Position numbers and translations under genes: made by a program
Assembly (NCBI RefSeq): GCF_037200945.1
Contig: NZ_JBBCGP010000001.1
Span: 1,610,501-1,674,500 of the forward strand
DNA length: 64,000 nt
From: Methylovirgula sp.
GTDB lineage: Bacteria; Pseudomonadota; Alphaproteobacteria; Rhizobiales; Beijerinckiaceae
Reading direction: 5' to 3'
In this document: piece by piece, positions 1 to 8,151 of the stretch
Layout: each line of letters starts with the position of its first letter
Numbering within the stretch: position 1 is the first letter of the stretch
Notes under the pieces: model-generated
Seen by the model: only the letters and a program-made list of their open reading frames with translations
What the model was told of the DNA's origin: nothing
Database searches by the model: none

Positions 1-524
1 GCGAACGGTTCGTCCATCAGCAGGATGTCAGGTTTGGTCGCCAGCGCCCGTGCGATCGCCGCACGCTGTTTCATGCCGCCGGAAAGCGTATGCGGATAGA
101 AATCCACGGCGTGTGACAGCCCCACGGCGGTGAGCGCCGCGTCGGAGCGTTCGACGGCTTCGGCTTTGCCGAGTTTGCGCGCGACACGCAGCGGAAAAGC
201 GACATTTTCCCGGATCGTTTTCCAGGGCAGCAATTGGTCGAATTCCTGGAAAACGACGATACGATCGGGCCCCGGGCCGGTGATCTTGCGGCCGCGTGTC
301 TCAATCACGCCCGCCGCGGGTTTCAGGAAGCCGGCGACGGCTTTCAAAATCGAAGATTTGCCGCAGCCGGAGGGCCCGAGCAGCACGAGCCGTTCGCCGG
401 ATTCGATCGTGAACCCGATATTTTCGACGATGCGCGATGGGCCGGCGTCACCCAAATAATCGAGCGCGAGGCCGCGCGCTTCCAAAACTGGCACGGCCGA
501 TAAGTGCTGGGCGGTCGCGGCCAT
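1..524 (-). CDS. ssuB: Sulfonate/nitrate-type ABC transporter ATPase (partial, C-terminus off window)
   Basis: This is the cytoplasmic ATPase of an aliphatic sulfonate/taurine-type importer, which powers uptake of the ligand captured by the adjacent binding protein. Reading from an ATG at 524, the frame stays open to the window edge. It shows Walker A (GPSGCGKSS, about residues 49-57), a Q-loop region (VVFQEFDQLLPW), the ABC signature LSGGMKQR and Walker B (ILLMDEP), in normal order and spacing. The sequence ends just after Walker B, so the H-loop is not seen. A GGAAG ribosome site lies in the tail of the upstream gene and the two genes are 1 base apart, so they are surely cotranscribed. The SsuD neighbour favours SsuB over TauB or NrtD. 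The permease SsuC is not between them and is expected beyond the left edge. Confidence 0.9.
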   Translation of the reverse strand, partial: MAATAQHLSAVPVLEARGLALDYLGDAGPSRIVENIGFTIESGERLVLLGPSGCGKSSILKAVAGFLKPAAGVIETRGRKITGPGPDRIVVFQEFDQLLPWKTIRENVAFPLRVARKLGKAEAVERSDAALTAVGLSHAVDFYPHTLSGGMKQRAAIARALATKPDILLMDEPF

Positions 525-525
525 T

Positions 526-1527
526 CTAGCTTCCGTTTTCGCGCTTCAGCTCTTCGAAGACGTAGTCTTTCCAGCTCGACGGATGATGTTTGATCGCGCC
601 GATCCGGTAGAGAAAATCGGCGAATTTTTTCGAGGACAATGGTGCGACTGTATATTCGACATCCGGCTCTTCGAGCGTGCTGGCGATGAAGGTCAGTGGA
701 AGCTTCGAGTTCTCGACGTGGATGAAGGTTTGTGCGGCGTCCTTTGGATGCGTGGCGATCCAGGCTGTCGCCTCGCGCAACGCATCGACGAACGCTTCAA
801 ACGTCTTCGGATTGTCTTTTTGGAATTTGACGAGGGCGTAAAGTACGGTCGGTGTCACCTTGCCACCCAGAACGTCGTAAGATGAAAAGACTTTATGGAC
901 CTTTCGATCCGCCAGCTCTTTCTCCTGATACGGCGAGTTTGAGACATGGCCGGTGATTTCCGTCGCCCCGGATATCAGCCCGGCGGCCGCCTCCGGATGC
1001 GGAAGCGTGACGGTGATGTCGTCAAGGTCGTGCGCGTGACCCGTGCCTAACTGCTGCTCGGTCGCGATTTGCAAGATTCGCGATTGAACGGAAATCCCGG
1101 CGGCGGGGAGGGCAATCTTGTCGGACTTTGTGAAGTCTTTGAGCGTCTTGATGCTGGCTTTGTTGGTCAGAAGAAAATTTGGCTGTGCGCCGAGAGCGCC
1201 GACAATCTTGACCTCGCTCGGCGTATCGAGCGTCCGATCCCAGACGGTCAAAAAAGGTCCGATACCGGCGCCCGCGATGTCGATATTTCCTGACAGAAGC
1301 GCATCATTGACTGCAGCCCCGCCCGAGAGCTGATGCCATTCGGTCGTGATGTCGAGACCGAGGGCCTTGCCGTGCTTTTCAATGAGGCGCTGATCGCGGA
1401 TGACATCGAGCGGCAGGAACACAGTGCCGAATTGCTGCACGATGCGGATCGATCCCTCCGCATGGAGAGGCGTCGCAAGCGCCATAGCGGCGATGATTGC
1501 GGCGCTGAGCGAACGGACGGGCTTCAC
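526..1527 (-). CDS. ssuA: Aliphatic sulfonate ABC transporter periplasmic binding protein
   Basis: Periplasmic solute-binding protein of the SsuA/TauA/NrtA family, which delivers sulfonates to the membrane transporter. The product of about 333 residues begins with a clear signal peptide (hydrophobic AAIIAAMALATPL, then a cleavage-like HAEG) and continues with the type-2 periplasmic binding fold, including TEWHQLSGGAAVNDALLSG near residues 60-80. The start is GTG. An AGAGG ribosome site sits five bases before the GTG at 1527 and is too close to the other GTG at 1533, so 1527 is preferred. It lies between ssuD (20 bases upstream) and ssuB (1 base downstream), forming one sulfur-scavenging operon. 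The true ligand could be any sulfonate or sulfate ester; the sequence does not decide. Confidence 0.88.
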   Translation of the reverse strand: MKPVRSLSAAIIAAMALATPLHAEGSIRIVQQFGTVFLPLDVIRDQRLIEKHGKALGLDITTEWHQLSGGAAVNDALLSGNIDIAGAGIGPFLTVWDRTLDTPSEVKIVGALGAQPNFLLTNKASIKTLKDFTKSDKIALPAAGISVQSRILQIATEQQLGTGHAHDLDDITVTLPHPEAAAGLISGATEITGHVSNSPYQEKELADRKVHKVFSSYDVLGGKVTPTVLYALVKFQKDNPKTFEAFVDALREATAWIATHPKDAAQTFIHVENSKLPLTFIASTLEEPDVEYTVAPLSSKKFADFLYRIGAIKHHPSSWKDYVFEELKRENGS

Positions 1528-1547
1528 GCGCACCTCTTGGTTTGAGA

Positions 1548-2774
1548 TCAGGACTGTGAAGCGAGCTTTGAAGGTGGAACGACATTGGCGATGATTTCAC
1601 CGAAGGGCCCGGCGTTGCGCACGGCCCTGCGTTCGTTGCCGGTTGTCGCGCGCAGCGGCAGCAGGGGAAACACCAGCTCCGCGAAGCGGTAGCATTCCTC
1701 CAGATGCGGATAACCGGAGAGGATGAAGCGATCGACGCCGACCGCCATATATTCCTTGATCCGCGCCGCCACCGTCTGCGGGTCGCCGACGATCGCCGTG
1801 CCAGCGCCGCCGCGGACCAGGCCGACGCCGGCCCAGAGATTGGGGCTGATCTCGAGATTGTCGCGTTTCCCGCCGTGCAAACTTGCCATGCGTTGCTGGC
1901 CGACGGAATCGAAACGCGCGAAGATTTTCTGCGCCGACGCGATGGTCTCGTCGTCGACCTTTTCGATTAATCTGTTTGCCGCATCCCAAGCTTCGGCTTC
2001 CGTTTCACGGACGATGACATGGAGACGAACCCCGTAGGAGAACTGGCGTCCCTTGGCCGCGGCGACCGCGCGCACTTCTGCCAATTTCTTGGCGACCTCG
2101 GCCGGTGGTTCGCCCCAGGTGAGATAGACGTCGACATGGTCCGCCGCGATGCGATGACCAGCGGCGGAGGAACCGCCGAAATAGAGTGGTGGATAGGGCT
2201 TCTGCACCGGCGGGTAGAGAAGCGTGCCGCCTTCGATTCTGAGATGCTCGCCCTTGTAGGTGACGGTCTCGCCTGCCATCAGGCCGCGCCAGATGTGCAG
2301 AAATTCGTCGGTCACCTCGTAGCGCTCGTCGTGATCGAGAAACAAGCCGTCGCCATGAAGCTCGACGGGATCGCCGCCGGTGACGACATTGATCAGCAAA
2401 CGGCCGTTGGAGATGCGATCGAGCGTCGCCGCCATGCGCGCCGCCGCCGATGGCGCGATGAGGCCCGGCCTGACAGCCACGAGGAAGCGCAACCTTTGCG
2501 TGGAAGGGATCAGCGCCGATGCGACGACCCAGGCATCCTCGCATGAACGCCCCGTTGGCAGCAGGACACCAAAATAGCCGTTGTCGTCCGCTGCCTGCGC
2601 GATCTGGCGCATATAGGCGAGCGAAACTTCGCGCGCGCCTTCCTGGGTTCCGAGATAGCGGCCGTCGCCATGCGTCGGAATAAACCAAAGAATATCCGCT
2701 GCTTCCGCGGCTGGCGGGGGTTGAAGCTCAGTCATTTCAGTATCCGGTGAGAGACGACTGGGCGAATTCACCAT
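1548..2774 (-). CDS. ssuD: FMNH2-dependent alkanesulfonate monooxygenase
   Basis: Flavin-dependent monooxygenase that cleaves C1-C10 alkanesulfonates to sulfite and an aldehyde, using FMNH2 from a separate reductase (SsuE). The 408-residue product matches E. coli SsuD along its length, for example WFIPTHGDGRYLGT, LPTGRSCEDAW, YPPLYFGGSS, LTWGEPP and SPNLWAGVGLVRGGAGTA. The last of these includes the mobile-loop arginine region needed for catalysis. The N-terminus is about 25 residues longer than in E. coli; a second in-frame ATG at 2735 gives a closer length, and neither start has a convincing Shine-Dalgarno. First gene of the ssuDAB operon. No SsuE gene is adjacent; the two flavin reductases further right (32.3 and 44.2 kb) are not obviously linked to it. 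Confidence 0.95.
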   Translation of the reverse strand: MVNSPSRLSPDTEMTELQPPPAAEAADILWFIPTHGDGRYLGTQEGAREVSLAYMRQIAQAADDNGYFGVLLPTGRSCEDAWVVASALIPSTQRLRFLVAVRPGLIAPSAAARMAATLDRISNGRLLINVVTGGDPVELHGDGLFLDHDERYEVTDEFLHIWRGLMAGETVTYKGEHLRIEGGTLLYPPVQKPYPPLYFGGSSAAGHRIAADHVDVYLTWGEPPAEVAKKLAEVRAVAAAKGRQFSYGVRLHVIVRETEAEAWDAANRLIEKVDDETIASAQKIFARFDSVGQQRMASLHGGKRDNLEISPNLWAGVGLVRGGAGTAIVGDPQTVAARIKEYMAVGVDRFILSGYPHLEECYRFAELVFPLLPLRATTGNERRAVRNAGPFGEIIANVVPPSKLASQS

Positions 2775-3045
2775 AGGCGCGCTGCATAAGTCAATATAAA
2801 CGGTAGACTATATATCTAAGCGCGTGGGTTGGACCGTTTGCATCCGCATGGACGCGCGGTTCGAACGAAATCGAACGCGGCCCGAGAAATTGTATTGAGG
2901 GCGGCGTCGACGCTCGTTGCCCTTTCACGAATTGATGATGTTCGAAACCGCGCCGATCAATAATTTAGGTGCGTTACCTCACATCGGAACGCCTCGGGCT
3001 AAGGCAAAGCGATTCCCACGTATTTTATGCAATCGGGGGGACAAA

Positions 3046-3243
3046 ATGCCGGATGGGAAATCTTGGTCGGAGATGTCGTTGGAGGAAAAGGTCGAGCATC
3101 TTTACGAGAAAACGCAAGACGTGATTTCAATGCGAGCGGCGACCGAGTTTTCCGACAATATCGTCAGGATCGTCGATACCCTGGAGAGGGATTTGATCGA
3201 ACTGCGGCGGCAAACCGGCTTTCGCCGCGAAGGTTCGGCGTGA
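3046..3243 (+). CDS. Small hypothetical protein (65 aa)
   Basis: A short soluble protein of 65 residues starting at the ATG at 3046, which follows a strong GGGGGG ribosome site by six bases. The open frame extends upstream to 2917, but that extension has no ribosome site and a less protein-like composition. The product is acidic-to-amphipathic and mostly predicted helical by eye (MSLEEKVEHLYEKT, then VDTLERDLIELRRQTG), compatible with a small coiled-coil. It has no cysteine pairs, signal peptide or membrane segment. It is transcribed away from ssuD and converges on the CGNR gene. I do not recognise the family and assign no function. Confidence 0.6.
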   Translation: MPDGKSWSEMSLEEKVEHLYEKTQDVISMRAATEFSDNIVRIVDTLERDLIELRRQTGFRREGSA

Positions 3244-3267
3244 GGCGGGGCGTGCATCGCCTCACAA

Positions 3268-3879
3268 CTAATGTTCGTGCTTGAGCCGATGCCGATGCGC
3301 GGCCTGTTTTGCGCGATTTCCGCACATCGCCATGCTGCACCAGCGCCGCGAATGTGCGCGCGTGTGATCGGCAAAAAGCAGGGTGCAGACGGGGCCTTCG
3401 CAAGCTTTCACGTTCGAAAAATCTTCCGAGCACACAAATCGCGCTAGAGCCTCGCCAATCGGCAGCAGAAGTGACTCTGGCGAGCGCCACTTGCGCATGG
3501 TTTGAAGTGAGAGGCCCGAATTCCCGCTCTCGATGCGCCTGAATGCTTCATCGCGTTCGAGCAAACGATTCAATGGCCCCAGAGTGCTTAAATCCCGCGA
3601 TGTGAGAGGAGCGCCTTTGTGCTTTTGTACAAACGCTCTGAACCATTCGCGAAGGCTTCGCGCCTGATCCGCGACATTGTCGAGTTCGCCGGGAAGCGCT
3701 TGTGCCCGAATGCTCTTGAGTGCGTCGTCGGGCACAAGCTGCGCCTGCTTCAGCCAATCCAGCAGGCCATCGCCATCGCCGATCCAGTCGACGGGCGTAT
3801 CGACCGGCGTCGCGATCGAATTCAGGAAATCCAGCCCGAGTGCGTCGGCGACAAAAATTGCGGGTTGGTCTTGGCCCAT
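3268..3879 (-). CDS. CGNR zinc-finger (ABATE-type) protein, possible regulator
   Basis: A 203-residue protein with the ABATE stress-induced domain followed by a C-terminal CGNR zinc finger. The finger is visible as C-E-G-P-V-C, then about 20 residues later C-S-M-A-M-CGNR, so four cysteines could bind one zinc. The start at 3879 is chosen because a consensus GGAGG lies six bases upstream; a longer frame to 4041 lacks such a site. Proteins of this family occur mainly in actinobacteria and proteobacteria and are usually annotated as putative transcription regulators, though few have been tested. It is divergent from the hydrolase/SDR operon that starts at 4044, with about 160 bases between them, so it may control that operon. 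That link is inference. Confidence 0.85.
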   Translation of the reverse strand: MGQDQPAIFVADALGLDFLNSIATPVDTPVDWIGDGDGLLDWLKQAQLVPDDALKSIRAQALPGELDNVADQARSLREWFRAFVQKHKGAPLTSRDLSTLGPLNRLLERDEAFRRIESGNSGLSLQTMRKWRSPESLLLPIGEALARFVCSEDFSNVKACEGPVCTLLFADHTRAHSRRWCSMAMCGNRAKQAAHRHRLKHEH

Positions 3880-3958
3880 CAAGCTTACCTCCGGAGCCAA
3901 TCGCGGTGTCCGCGCGGCACCCATCCGTGAATATACGCCTAAAATAACCTGTCTGTCG

Positions 3959-3999
3959 GCTATTGACAAGTTATCTATTGCTATAGTAACCGTCATAAT
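3959..3999 (+). promoter_or_regulatory. Putative promoter/operator of the hydrolase operon (copy 1 of a shared motif)
   Basis: The intergenic region before the 4044 gene holds GCTATTGACAAGTTATCT (3959-3976) followed by GTAACCGTC (3986-3994) and a CATAAT hexamer (3994-3999). Both the first element, with a few changes, and the exact nine-base GTAACCGTC recur before the second gene of the operon (4752-4783) in swapped order. The arrangement suggests a protein-binding site; the CGNR protein is a candidate ligand. No start site can be fixed from sequence alone. Confidence 0.35.
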
Positions 4000-4043
4000 G
4001 AATTTAAAGAGGTTAGTTTTAGCTCGGTCAGAGGGAGGCAATT

Positions 4044-4739
4044 ATGTCATTGCATAACGCGAGTGTTGTCTTGGCACATGGTGCCTGGGCCGACGGGACG
4101 AGCTGGGCAAAGATCATCGGGCCGCTAGCCGCGCGCGGCGTTCAGGTGTTTGCAGCGCAATTGCCTTTGACATCTTTCGAAGACGATGTTGCGGCTCTTG
4201 ATCGGACGCTCGAACGCGCCGCGGGGCCGGTCGTCCTCGTCGGTCACGCCTACGCCGGAGCCGTCATTGGGGCGACGCGCAGCGACAAAGTGAAGGCTCT
4301 CGTTTATGTGGCGGCACTAGCGCCTGACGAAGGCGAGACGGTCGCCGACGTTTTCTACCGCGGCACACCGCATCCTCAGGCACCAAAGCTCGCGCCTGAC
4401 AATCACGGCTTGATCTACCTGCCTGAAACAGTCTTCGCCTCTGCTTTTGCGCCGAATGCGCGGCCGGAGGAATTGGCTATATTGGCGGCGGTCCAGCGGC
4501 CGATTTCGCCGGCATGTATCAGCGTCGCCGTCGAGCGGCCGCTCTGGAAAGACCGTCCGGCGTGGTTCCTTGTGGCAGAGCAGGACCATATGATCATCGC
4601 GGAAAATCAGCGTTTCATGGCCGCGCGGATGAATGCCCGCGTGCGTGCCCATTCCGTCGATCATACACCGCTTGTCACGGCACCTTCTCTTGTCCTCGAC
4701 ATGATCGACGAGGCAATCGACAGCGTCGCCGCAGATTAG
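4044..4739 (+). CDS. Alpha/beta-hydrolase fold protein lacking the serine nucleophile
   Basis: A 231-residue alpha/beta-hydrolase fold protein with the usual N-terminal oxyanion-loop motif VLAHGAWADG and a nucleophile elbow at residues 67-72. The elbow reads G-H-A-Y-A-G, so the expected Ser/Asp/Cys nucleophile at position 69 is alanine. The C-terminal VDHTPLVTAP segment is where the catalytic histidine is expected. I recall a group of proteobacterial relatives with this GHAYAG form, so it may be a stable subfamily that is non-hydrolytic or uses another mechanism. The start is secure: GGGAGG lies five bases before the ATG. First gene of a four-gene operon with a second hydrolase, a SnoaL-like protein and an SDR. 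Substrate unknown. Confidence 0.85.
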   Translation: MSLHNASVVLAHGAWADGTSWAKIIGPLAARGVQVFAAQLPLTSFEDDVAALDRTLERAAGPVVLVGHAYAGAVIGATRSDKVKALVYVAALAPDEGETVADVFYRGTPHPQAPKLAPDNHGLIYLPETVFASAFAPNARPEELAILAAVQRPISPACISVAVERPLWKDRPAWFLVAEQDHMIIAENQRFMAARMNARVRAHSVDHTPLVTAPSLVLDMIDEAIDSVAAD

Positions 4740-4751
4740 AGCCAGAAGACC

Positions 4752-4783
4752 GTAACCGTCGTTGTAGCTATTACCAAGTTACT
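4752..4783 (+). promoter_or_regulatory. Copy 2 of the shared intergenic motif
   Basis: Between the first and second genes of the hydrolase operon lie GTAACCGTC (4752-4760, identical to 3986-3994) and GCTATTACCAAGTTACT (4767-4783, close to 3959-3975). It directly precedes the ribosome site GAGGAAAAG of the 4801 gene. It may be an internal promoter/operator or the trace of a duplicated promoter. Confidence 0.3.
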
Positions 4784-4800
4784 TCAGTGAGGAAAAGCTC

Positions 4801-5667
4801 ATGACCGCGATCACCTATCAAACCGCCAACGTCGATGGCTTCAACATCTTCTATCGCGAGGCAGGTGCGCCGAGCGCACCGAAGCTTCTCTTGCTTCACG
4901 GCTTTCCGACTTCGAGCCATATGTTTCGCGATCTCATTCCGCTTCTTGCCGGTCGTTTTCATATTGTCGCACCGGACCTGCCCGGATTTGGCCGGTCGGA
5001 TATGCCGGCGCACGACACATTCGCTTATACGTTCGACCATATTGCCGAAATCATCGATCGCTTCACCGAAATCGTCGGTTTCGATCGTTACGCCGTCTAT
5101 ATTTTCGACTACGGCGCGCCCACCGGACTTCGCCTCGCGGTGAAACATCCCGACCGGATCACGGCAATCATCTCGCAAAACGGCAATGCTTACGAGGAGG
5201 GGTTGAGCGAAGGCTGGAATCCGATCCAGGCGTATTGGCGCGACGCTTCGGCTGCTAACCGCGAGGCGCTACGCGCTTTCCTCAAGCCTGAGGCGACAGT
5301 CTGGCAATATACGCACGGGGTCTCGGACACGACGAAGGTTTCGCCGGACGGCTATACGCTCGACAATTTCTATCTCGCGCGGCCTGGCGCCGACGAACCA
5401 CAACTCGATCTCATGGGCGATTACAAAAGCAACGTCGCGCTCTACCCCACCTTTCAGGAATATTTCCGCACCCATAAGCCGCCGTTGCTGGCTGTGTGGG
5501 GCAAGAACGATCCGTTCTTCCTGCCGCCGGGCGCCGAGGCGTTCAAACGCGACATCCCCGAGGCAATCGTGCGCTTTGTCGATACCGGCCATTTTGCACT
5601 TGAGACGCATGCGGCGAAGATTGCCACGGCGATCCGCGATTTCCTCACTTCGACCGCGACGCGCTGA
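4801..5667 (+). CDS. Alpha/beta hydrolase, epoxide hydrolase/haloalkane dehalogenase-like
   Basis: A cytoplasmic alpha/beta hydrolase of 288 residues in the group that uses an aspartate nucleophile (epoxide hydrolases, haloalkane and haloacetate dehalogenases). Visible are the oxyanion HGFPTSS (33-39), the PDLPGFGRSDMP stretch typical of this group, the nucleophile elbow IFDYGAPTG with Asp103, an acid residue in WGKNDPFF and the catalytic histidine in DTGHFALETH. There is no signal peptide. GAGGAAAAG precedes the ATG. It sits 61 bases after the first hydrolase and 43 bases before the SnoaL-like gene, on the same strand. The sequence cannot separate epoxide hydrolase from dehalogenase; the lack of a strict HDWG motif makes me keep the call general. 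Confidence 0.85.
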   Translation: MTAITYQTANVDGFNIFYREAGAPSAPKLLLLHGFPTSSHMFRDLIPLLAGRFHIVAPDLPGFGRSDMPAHDTFAYTFDHIAEIIDRFTEIVGFDRYAVYIFDYGAPTGLRLAVKHPDRITAIISQNGNAYEEGLSEGWNPIQAYWRDASAANREALRAFLKPEATVWQYTHGVSDTTKVSPDGYTLDNFYLARPGADEPQLDLMGDYKSNVALYPTFQEYFRTHKPPLLAVWGKNDPFFLPPGAEAFKRDIPEAIVRFVDTGHFALETHAAKIATAIRDFLTSTATR

Positions 5668-5710
5668 TTGCCGCATTCATTCGCCGAAACTCACCTTAGG
5701 AGATTCTGAA

Positions 5711-6106
5711 ATGACGACCGTTCCCTCAGATGTGGTTCGTGCGCTCTATGCCACTCTCAACCGGGGCGATGTCCCGGCCTTTCTCGGGCTGCTGGACGAG
5801 GAGGTAGCCTGGACCGAACAGGAGGGCTTCCCATACTACACGGGGCCCTGGCATGGGCCGCAGGCCGTGCTCAAAGGCCTGGTCCTGCGATTGGCGCAGG
5901 ATTGGGACAATTTCGCCGCGACGGCTGACGATTTCATTACCGAAGGCGACCGGGTCGTCTCCTTCGGTGCCTATTCTGGCATCTACAAGGCGACTGGCAA
6001 GCATATGCGGGCGACCTTTGCCCATCGTTGGGAGATGCGCGACGGCAAGATCACCCGCTTCGACATGTTCACCGACACGCTATTGATCGATCGGGCGCTG
6101 CATTGA
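5711..6106 (+). CDS. SnoaL/NTF2-like domain protein
   Basis: A 131-residue protein of the SnoaL-like polyketide-cyclase/NTF2 fold. The family signature features are visible: an N-terminal helix (VVRALYATLNRGDVPAFLGLL), the W-T-E-Q strand with a following GPWHGPQAVL loop, and the C-terminal strands that end in HRWEMRDGKITRFDMFTDT. Family members act as small isomerases, cyclases or hydrolases, and many have no known activity. The start at 5711 follows TAGGAG and an eight-base gap; an upstream extension of the frame overlaps the previous gene and is rejected. It lies between a hydrolase and an SDR on the same strand, so probably acts on the same unknown metabolite. Confidence 0.85.
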   Translation: MTTVPSDVVRALYATLNRGDVPAFLGLLDEEVAWTEQEGFPYYTGPWHGPQAVLKGLVLRLAQDWDNFAATADDFITEGDRVVSFGAYSGIYKATGKHMRATFAHRWEMRDGKITRFDMFTDTLLIDRALH

Positions 6107-6137
6107 CGGCATCAGCTAGCTTCCAAGGAGACTTGCC

Positions 6138-6908
6138 ATGTCAAAGTCAGTTGCCATTGTCACCGGCGCCAGCCAAGGCATCGGTCAATCCACGGCCATC
6201 CGGCTTGCGCGCGATTTCTCGGCATTGGTCCTCGTCGCACGAAACCGCGCCAATCTGGAAAAGACGGCAGAAGCGGTGCGGGCAGCTGGCGCCGAAACGC
6301 TGATCATCGAAAAGGATCTCGCCGAACCCGCCGCCGCGCAGGCCGTGGTCGATCAGACGCTCGCCGCTCTCGGCCGTATCGACGCGCTCCTCAATATCGC
6401 CGGCGCGGTGCCGCAGATCGATCTCTTCGAGATGACCGACGAACAATGGGACGCTGGCGCCGCGCTGAAACTCCATGGCGCCCGGCGGCTGACGATCGCC
6501 GCTTGGCCGGCTTTGAAGGAGGCGAAAGGTTCCGTCGTGTTGATGTCGGGAAATTCGGCTCTGTTCCCGAAGGCGCCTTATGCTGCGGTGGGAACGATCA
6601 ACGCCGCGATTGTCGCGTTAGCGAAGGCGTTTTCGGATCGCGGCATCACCGACGGCGTGCAGGTCAATAGTGTCTTGCCGGGTGCCGTGATGACGGGTCG
6701 CCGGCGTTCGTATCTCCAGCATTGGGCGCCGCTGCATGATCTGACGGTCGAGGAGGCGACGGCCAACTTTCCGAAGGAGGCCGGAATCGCGCGATATGGC
6801 GAACCCGAGGAGATCGCCGAGCTGATGGCGTTTCTTGTATCCCCCGGCGCGCGCTGGATGACCGGCTCGACGCTGCGCATGGATGGCGGAGAAGTCAAAT
6901 CGATCTGA
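6138..6908 (+). CDS. SDR-family protein with degenerate active site
   Basis: A 256-residue short-chain dehydrogenase/reductase fold protein. The N-terminal NAD(P)-binding motif is intact (VTGASQGIGQ, residues 8-17), as is the NAGA-like element (NIAGA, 86-90). The active-site helix, however, reads A-P-Y-A-A-V-G-T-I-N-A-A. If it is aligned on the following AAIVALAKAF helix, the normal YxxxK is replaced by V151 and N155, so no proper catalytic Tyr-Lys pair is visible. It may still reduce a substrate through an unusual mechanism, or it may bind nucleotide only. AAGGAG lies seven bases before the ATG. Last gene of the 4044-6908 operon. No substrate can be assigned. Confidence 0.85.
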   Translation: MSKSVAIVTGASQGIGQSTAIRLARDFSALVLVARNRANLEKTAEAVRAAGAETLIIEKDLAEPAAAQAVVDQTLAALGRIDALLNIAGAVPQIDLFEMTDEQWDAGAALKLHGARRLTIAAWPALKEAKGSVVLMSGNSALFPKAPYAAVGTINAAIVALAKAFSDRGITDGVQVNSVLPGAVMTGRRRSYLQHWAPLHDLTVEEATANFPKEAGIARYGEPEEIAELMAFLVSPGARWMTGSTLRMDGGEVKSI

Positions 6909-6969
6909 ACGCGCAAGGCGCAAGCTTTAGTTTCCTGCGTCTGAATGCATTATGCGGCCGGACTATTTC

Positions 6970-8151
6970 TCAATTCGCCGCGACATGAACCGCGCCGCCG
7001 TCCCGGAGCGCCACCGGTGGGTTGAGGATCACGGTTTCGCCGCCAGTCAGGCCCTGGCCGATTTCGACCTCGGCGCCGTAGTCGCGAACGATCTTCACCG
7101 GAACAAGCTGGACGTGACCTTTCTTGACCACGGCGACACGCAGGCCATCGGCATCATAGATCAACGCATTCGCGTCGAGACGAACATGCGGCTTCGCCGA
7201 GACAAGATCGAAGTGAACCCGCACATAAGTGCCGATCGTCAGGACATTCTGCGGGTTGTCGATATCGACTTCGGCGAGCAGGGTTCGCGATGTCGCGTCC
7301 AGCGCCTGCGCGGTTCGCGCGACGACAGCGGTAAATGTGCGGCCCGGCATCTCGGGCACCGAGATCGACGCGGAGACGCCGTTTTTCAGGCCCTCGGCCA
7401 TGTCCTGCGGGACATAAACTTGCACGCGCACCTTGTCGGTTCGCGCGACGCTGAACATCGGCTGTGCCGAGGTCGTATCGGCACTGACAAGATCACCGAC
7501 CTCGACATTGCGGGCGGTGACGACGCCCGCGAACGGCGCGATGACCGTCAGATAGCTGCGCTTTTGAGTGATCGCCGCGAGCGAGGCTTGCGCGGCGTGG
7601 ACATCGGCAACGCGGGCCGCTTCCGTCAAACGATCCTGGTCATATTGCTGGCCTGTGACCCATCCGCGACCGACGAGAGCGCCGGAGCGCGCCGCCGTCG
7701 CATGCGCGAGATCGAGGTTGGCCTTGGCTTGCAGTAACGCCGCCTGTGCCTGGCTCACTTGCTGATCAAGCTCAGGTGAGTGGATGATCGCGAGCACATC
7801 GCCCTTCTTTACCTGCGTCCCGATATCGGCGAAGCGTTGCGAAATATAGCCTGAGGCGCGTGCGAGAATCGTCGACGTCTCGAAAGATTCAATGCTCCCC
7901 GGCAAGTCGAGCGCGATGCCGCCCTTCAATTGATGCGCCGTCACAATTCGCACGCTCGGAACCATAGAGAGACGTGAATCCGTCGCGGCTTCAGCGATCG
8001 AGTCCGTCGAGATGTGGTGCCCCACACCAAAGCTGAGACCGCCGACCATGACGATCAGGGCGATCCAGCCGGCCGAACGCAATCCGCCGCGTGCCTTCGG
8101 CGCGTGTTGTTGCGCGATTCTGAAATCTTCGGCGGGCTCGGGCTTAGACAT
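6970..8151 (-). CDS. RND efflux periplasmic adaptor (HlyD/AcrA family)
   Basis: Membrane-fusion protein of a tripartite RND pump, linking the inner-membrane permease to an outer-membrane channel. The 393-residue product has an N-terminal membrane anchor (WIALIVMVGGLSFGVG), then a lipoyl half-motif (ILARASGYISQRFADIGTQV), an alpha-hairpin rich in Ala/Gln (QVSQAQAALLQAKANLDLAHAT is part of it), and the second lipoyl half plus beta-barrel (YLTVIAPFAGVVTARNVEVG). The ATG at 8151 is preferred to the TTG at 8157. It overlaps the end of the permease gene by 8 bases, so the two are translationally coupled. No outer-membrane TolC-like gene is adjacent, so the pump must borrow one encoded elsewhere. 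Confidence 0.92.
   Translation of the reverse strand: MSKPEPAEDFRIAQQHAPKARGGLRSAGWIALIVMVGGLSFGVGHHISTDSIAEAATDSRLSMVPSVRIVTAHQLKGGIALDLPGSIESFETSTILARASGYISQRFADIGTQVKKGDVLAIIHSPELDQQVSQAQAALLQAKANLDLAHATAARSGALVGRGWVTGQQYDQDRLTEAARVADVHAAQASLAAITQKRSYLTVIAPFAGVVTARNVEVGDLVSADTTSAQPMFSVARTDKVRVQVYVPQDMAEGLKNGVSASISVPEMPGRTFTAVVARTAQALDATSRTLLAEVDIDNPQNVLTIGTYVRVHFDLVSAKPHVRLDANALIYDADGLRVAVVKKGHVQLVPVKIVRDYGAEVEIGQGLTGGETVILNPPVALRDGGAVHVAAN

Noticed and set aside
2671..2690. GGAATAAA-like element inside ssuD resembling the ECF -35
   Set aside because: No GTCTC follows at the right distance, and it lies within a coding region on the opposite strand sense.
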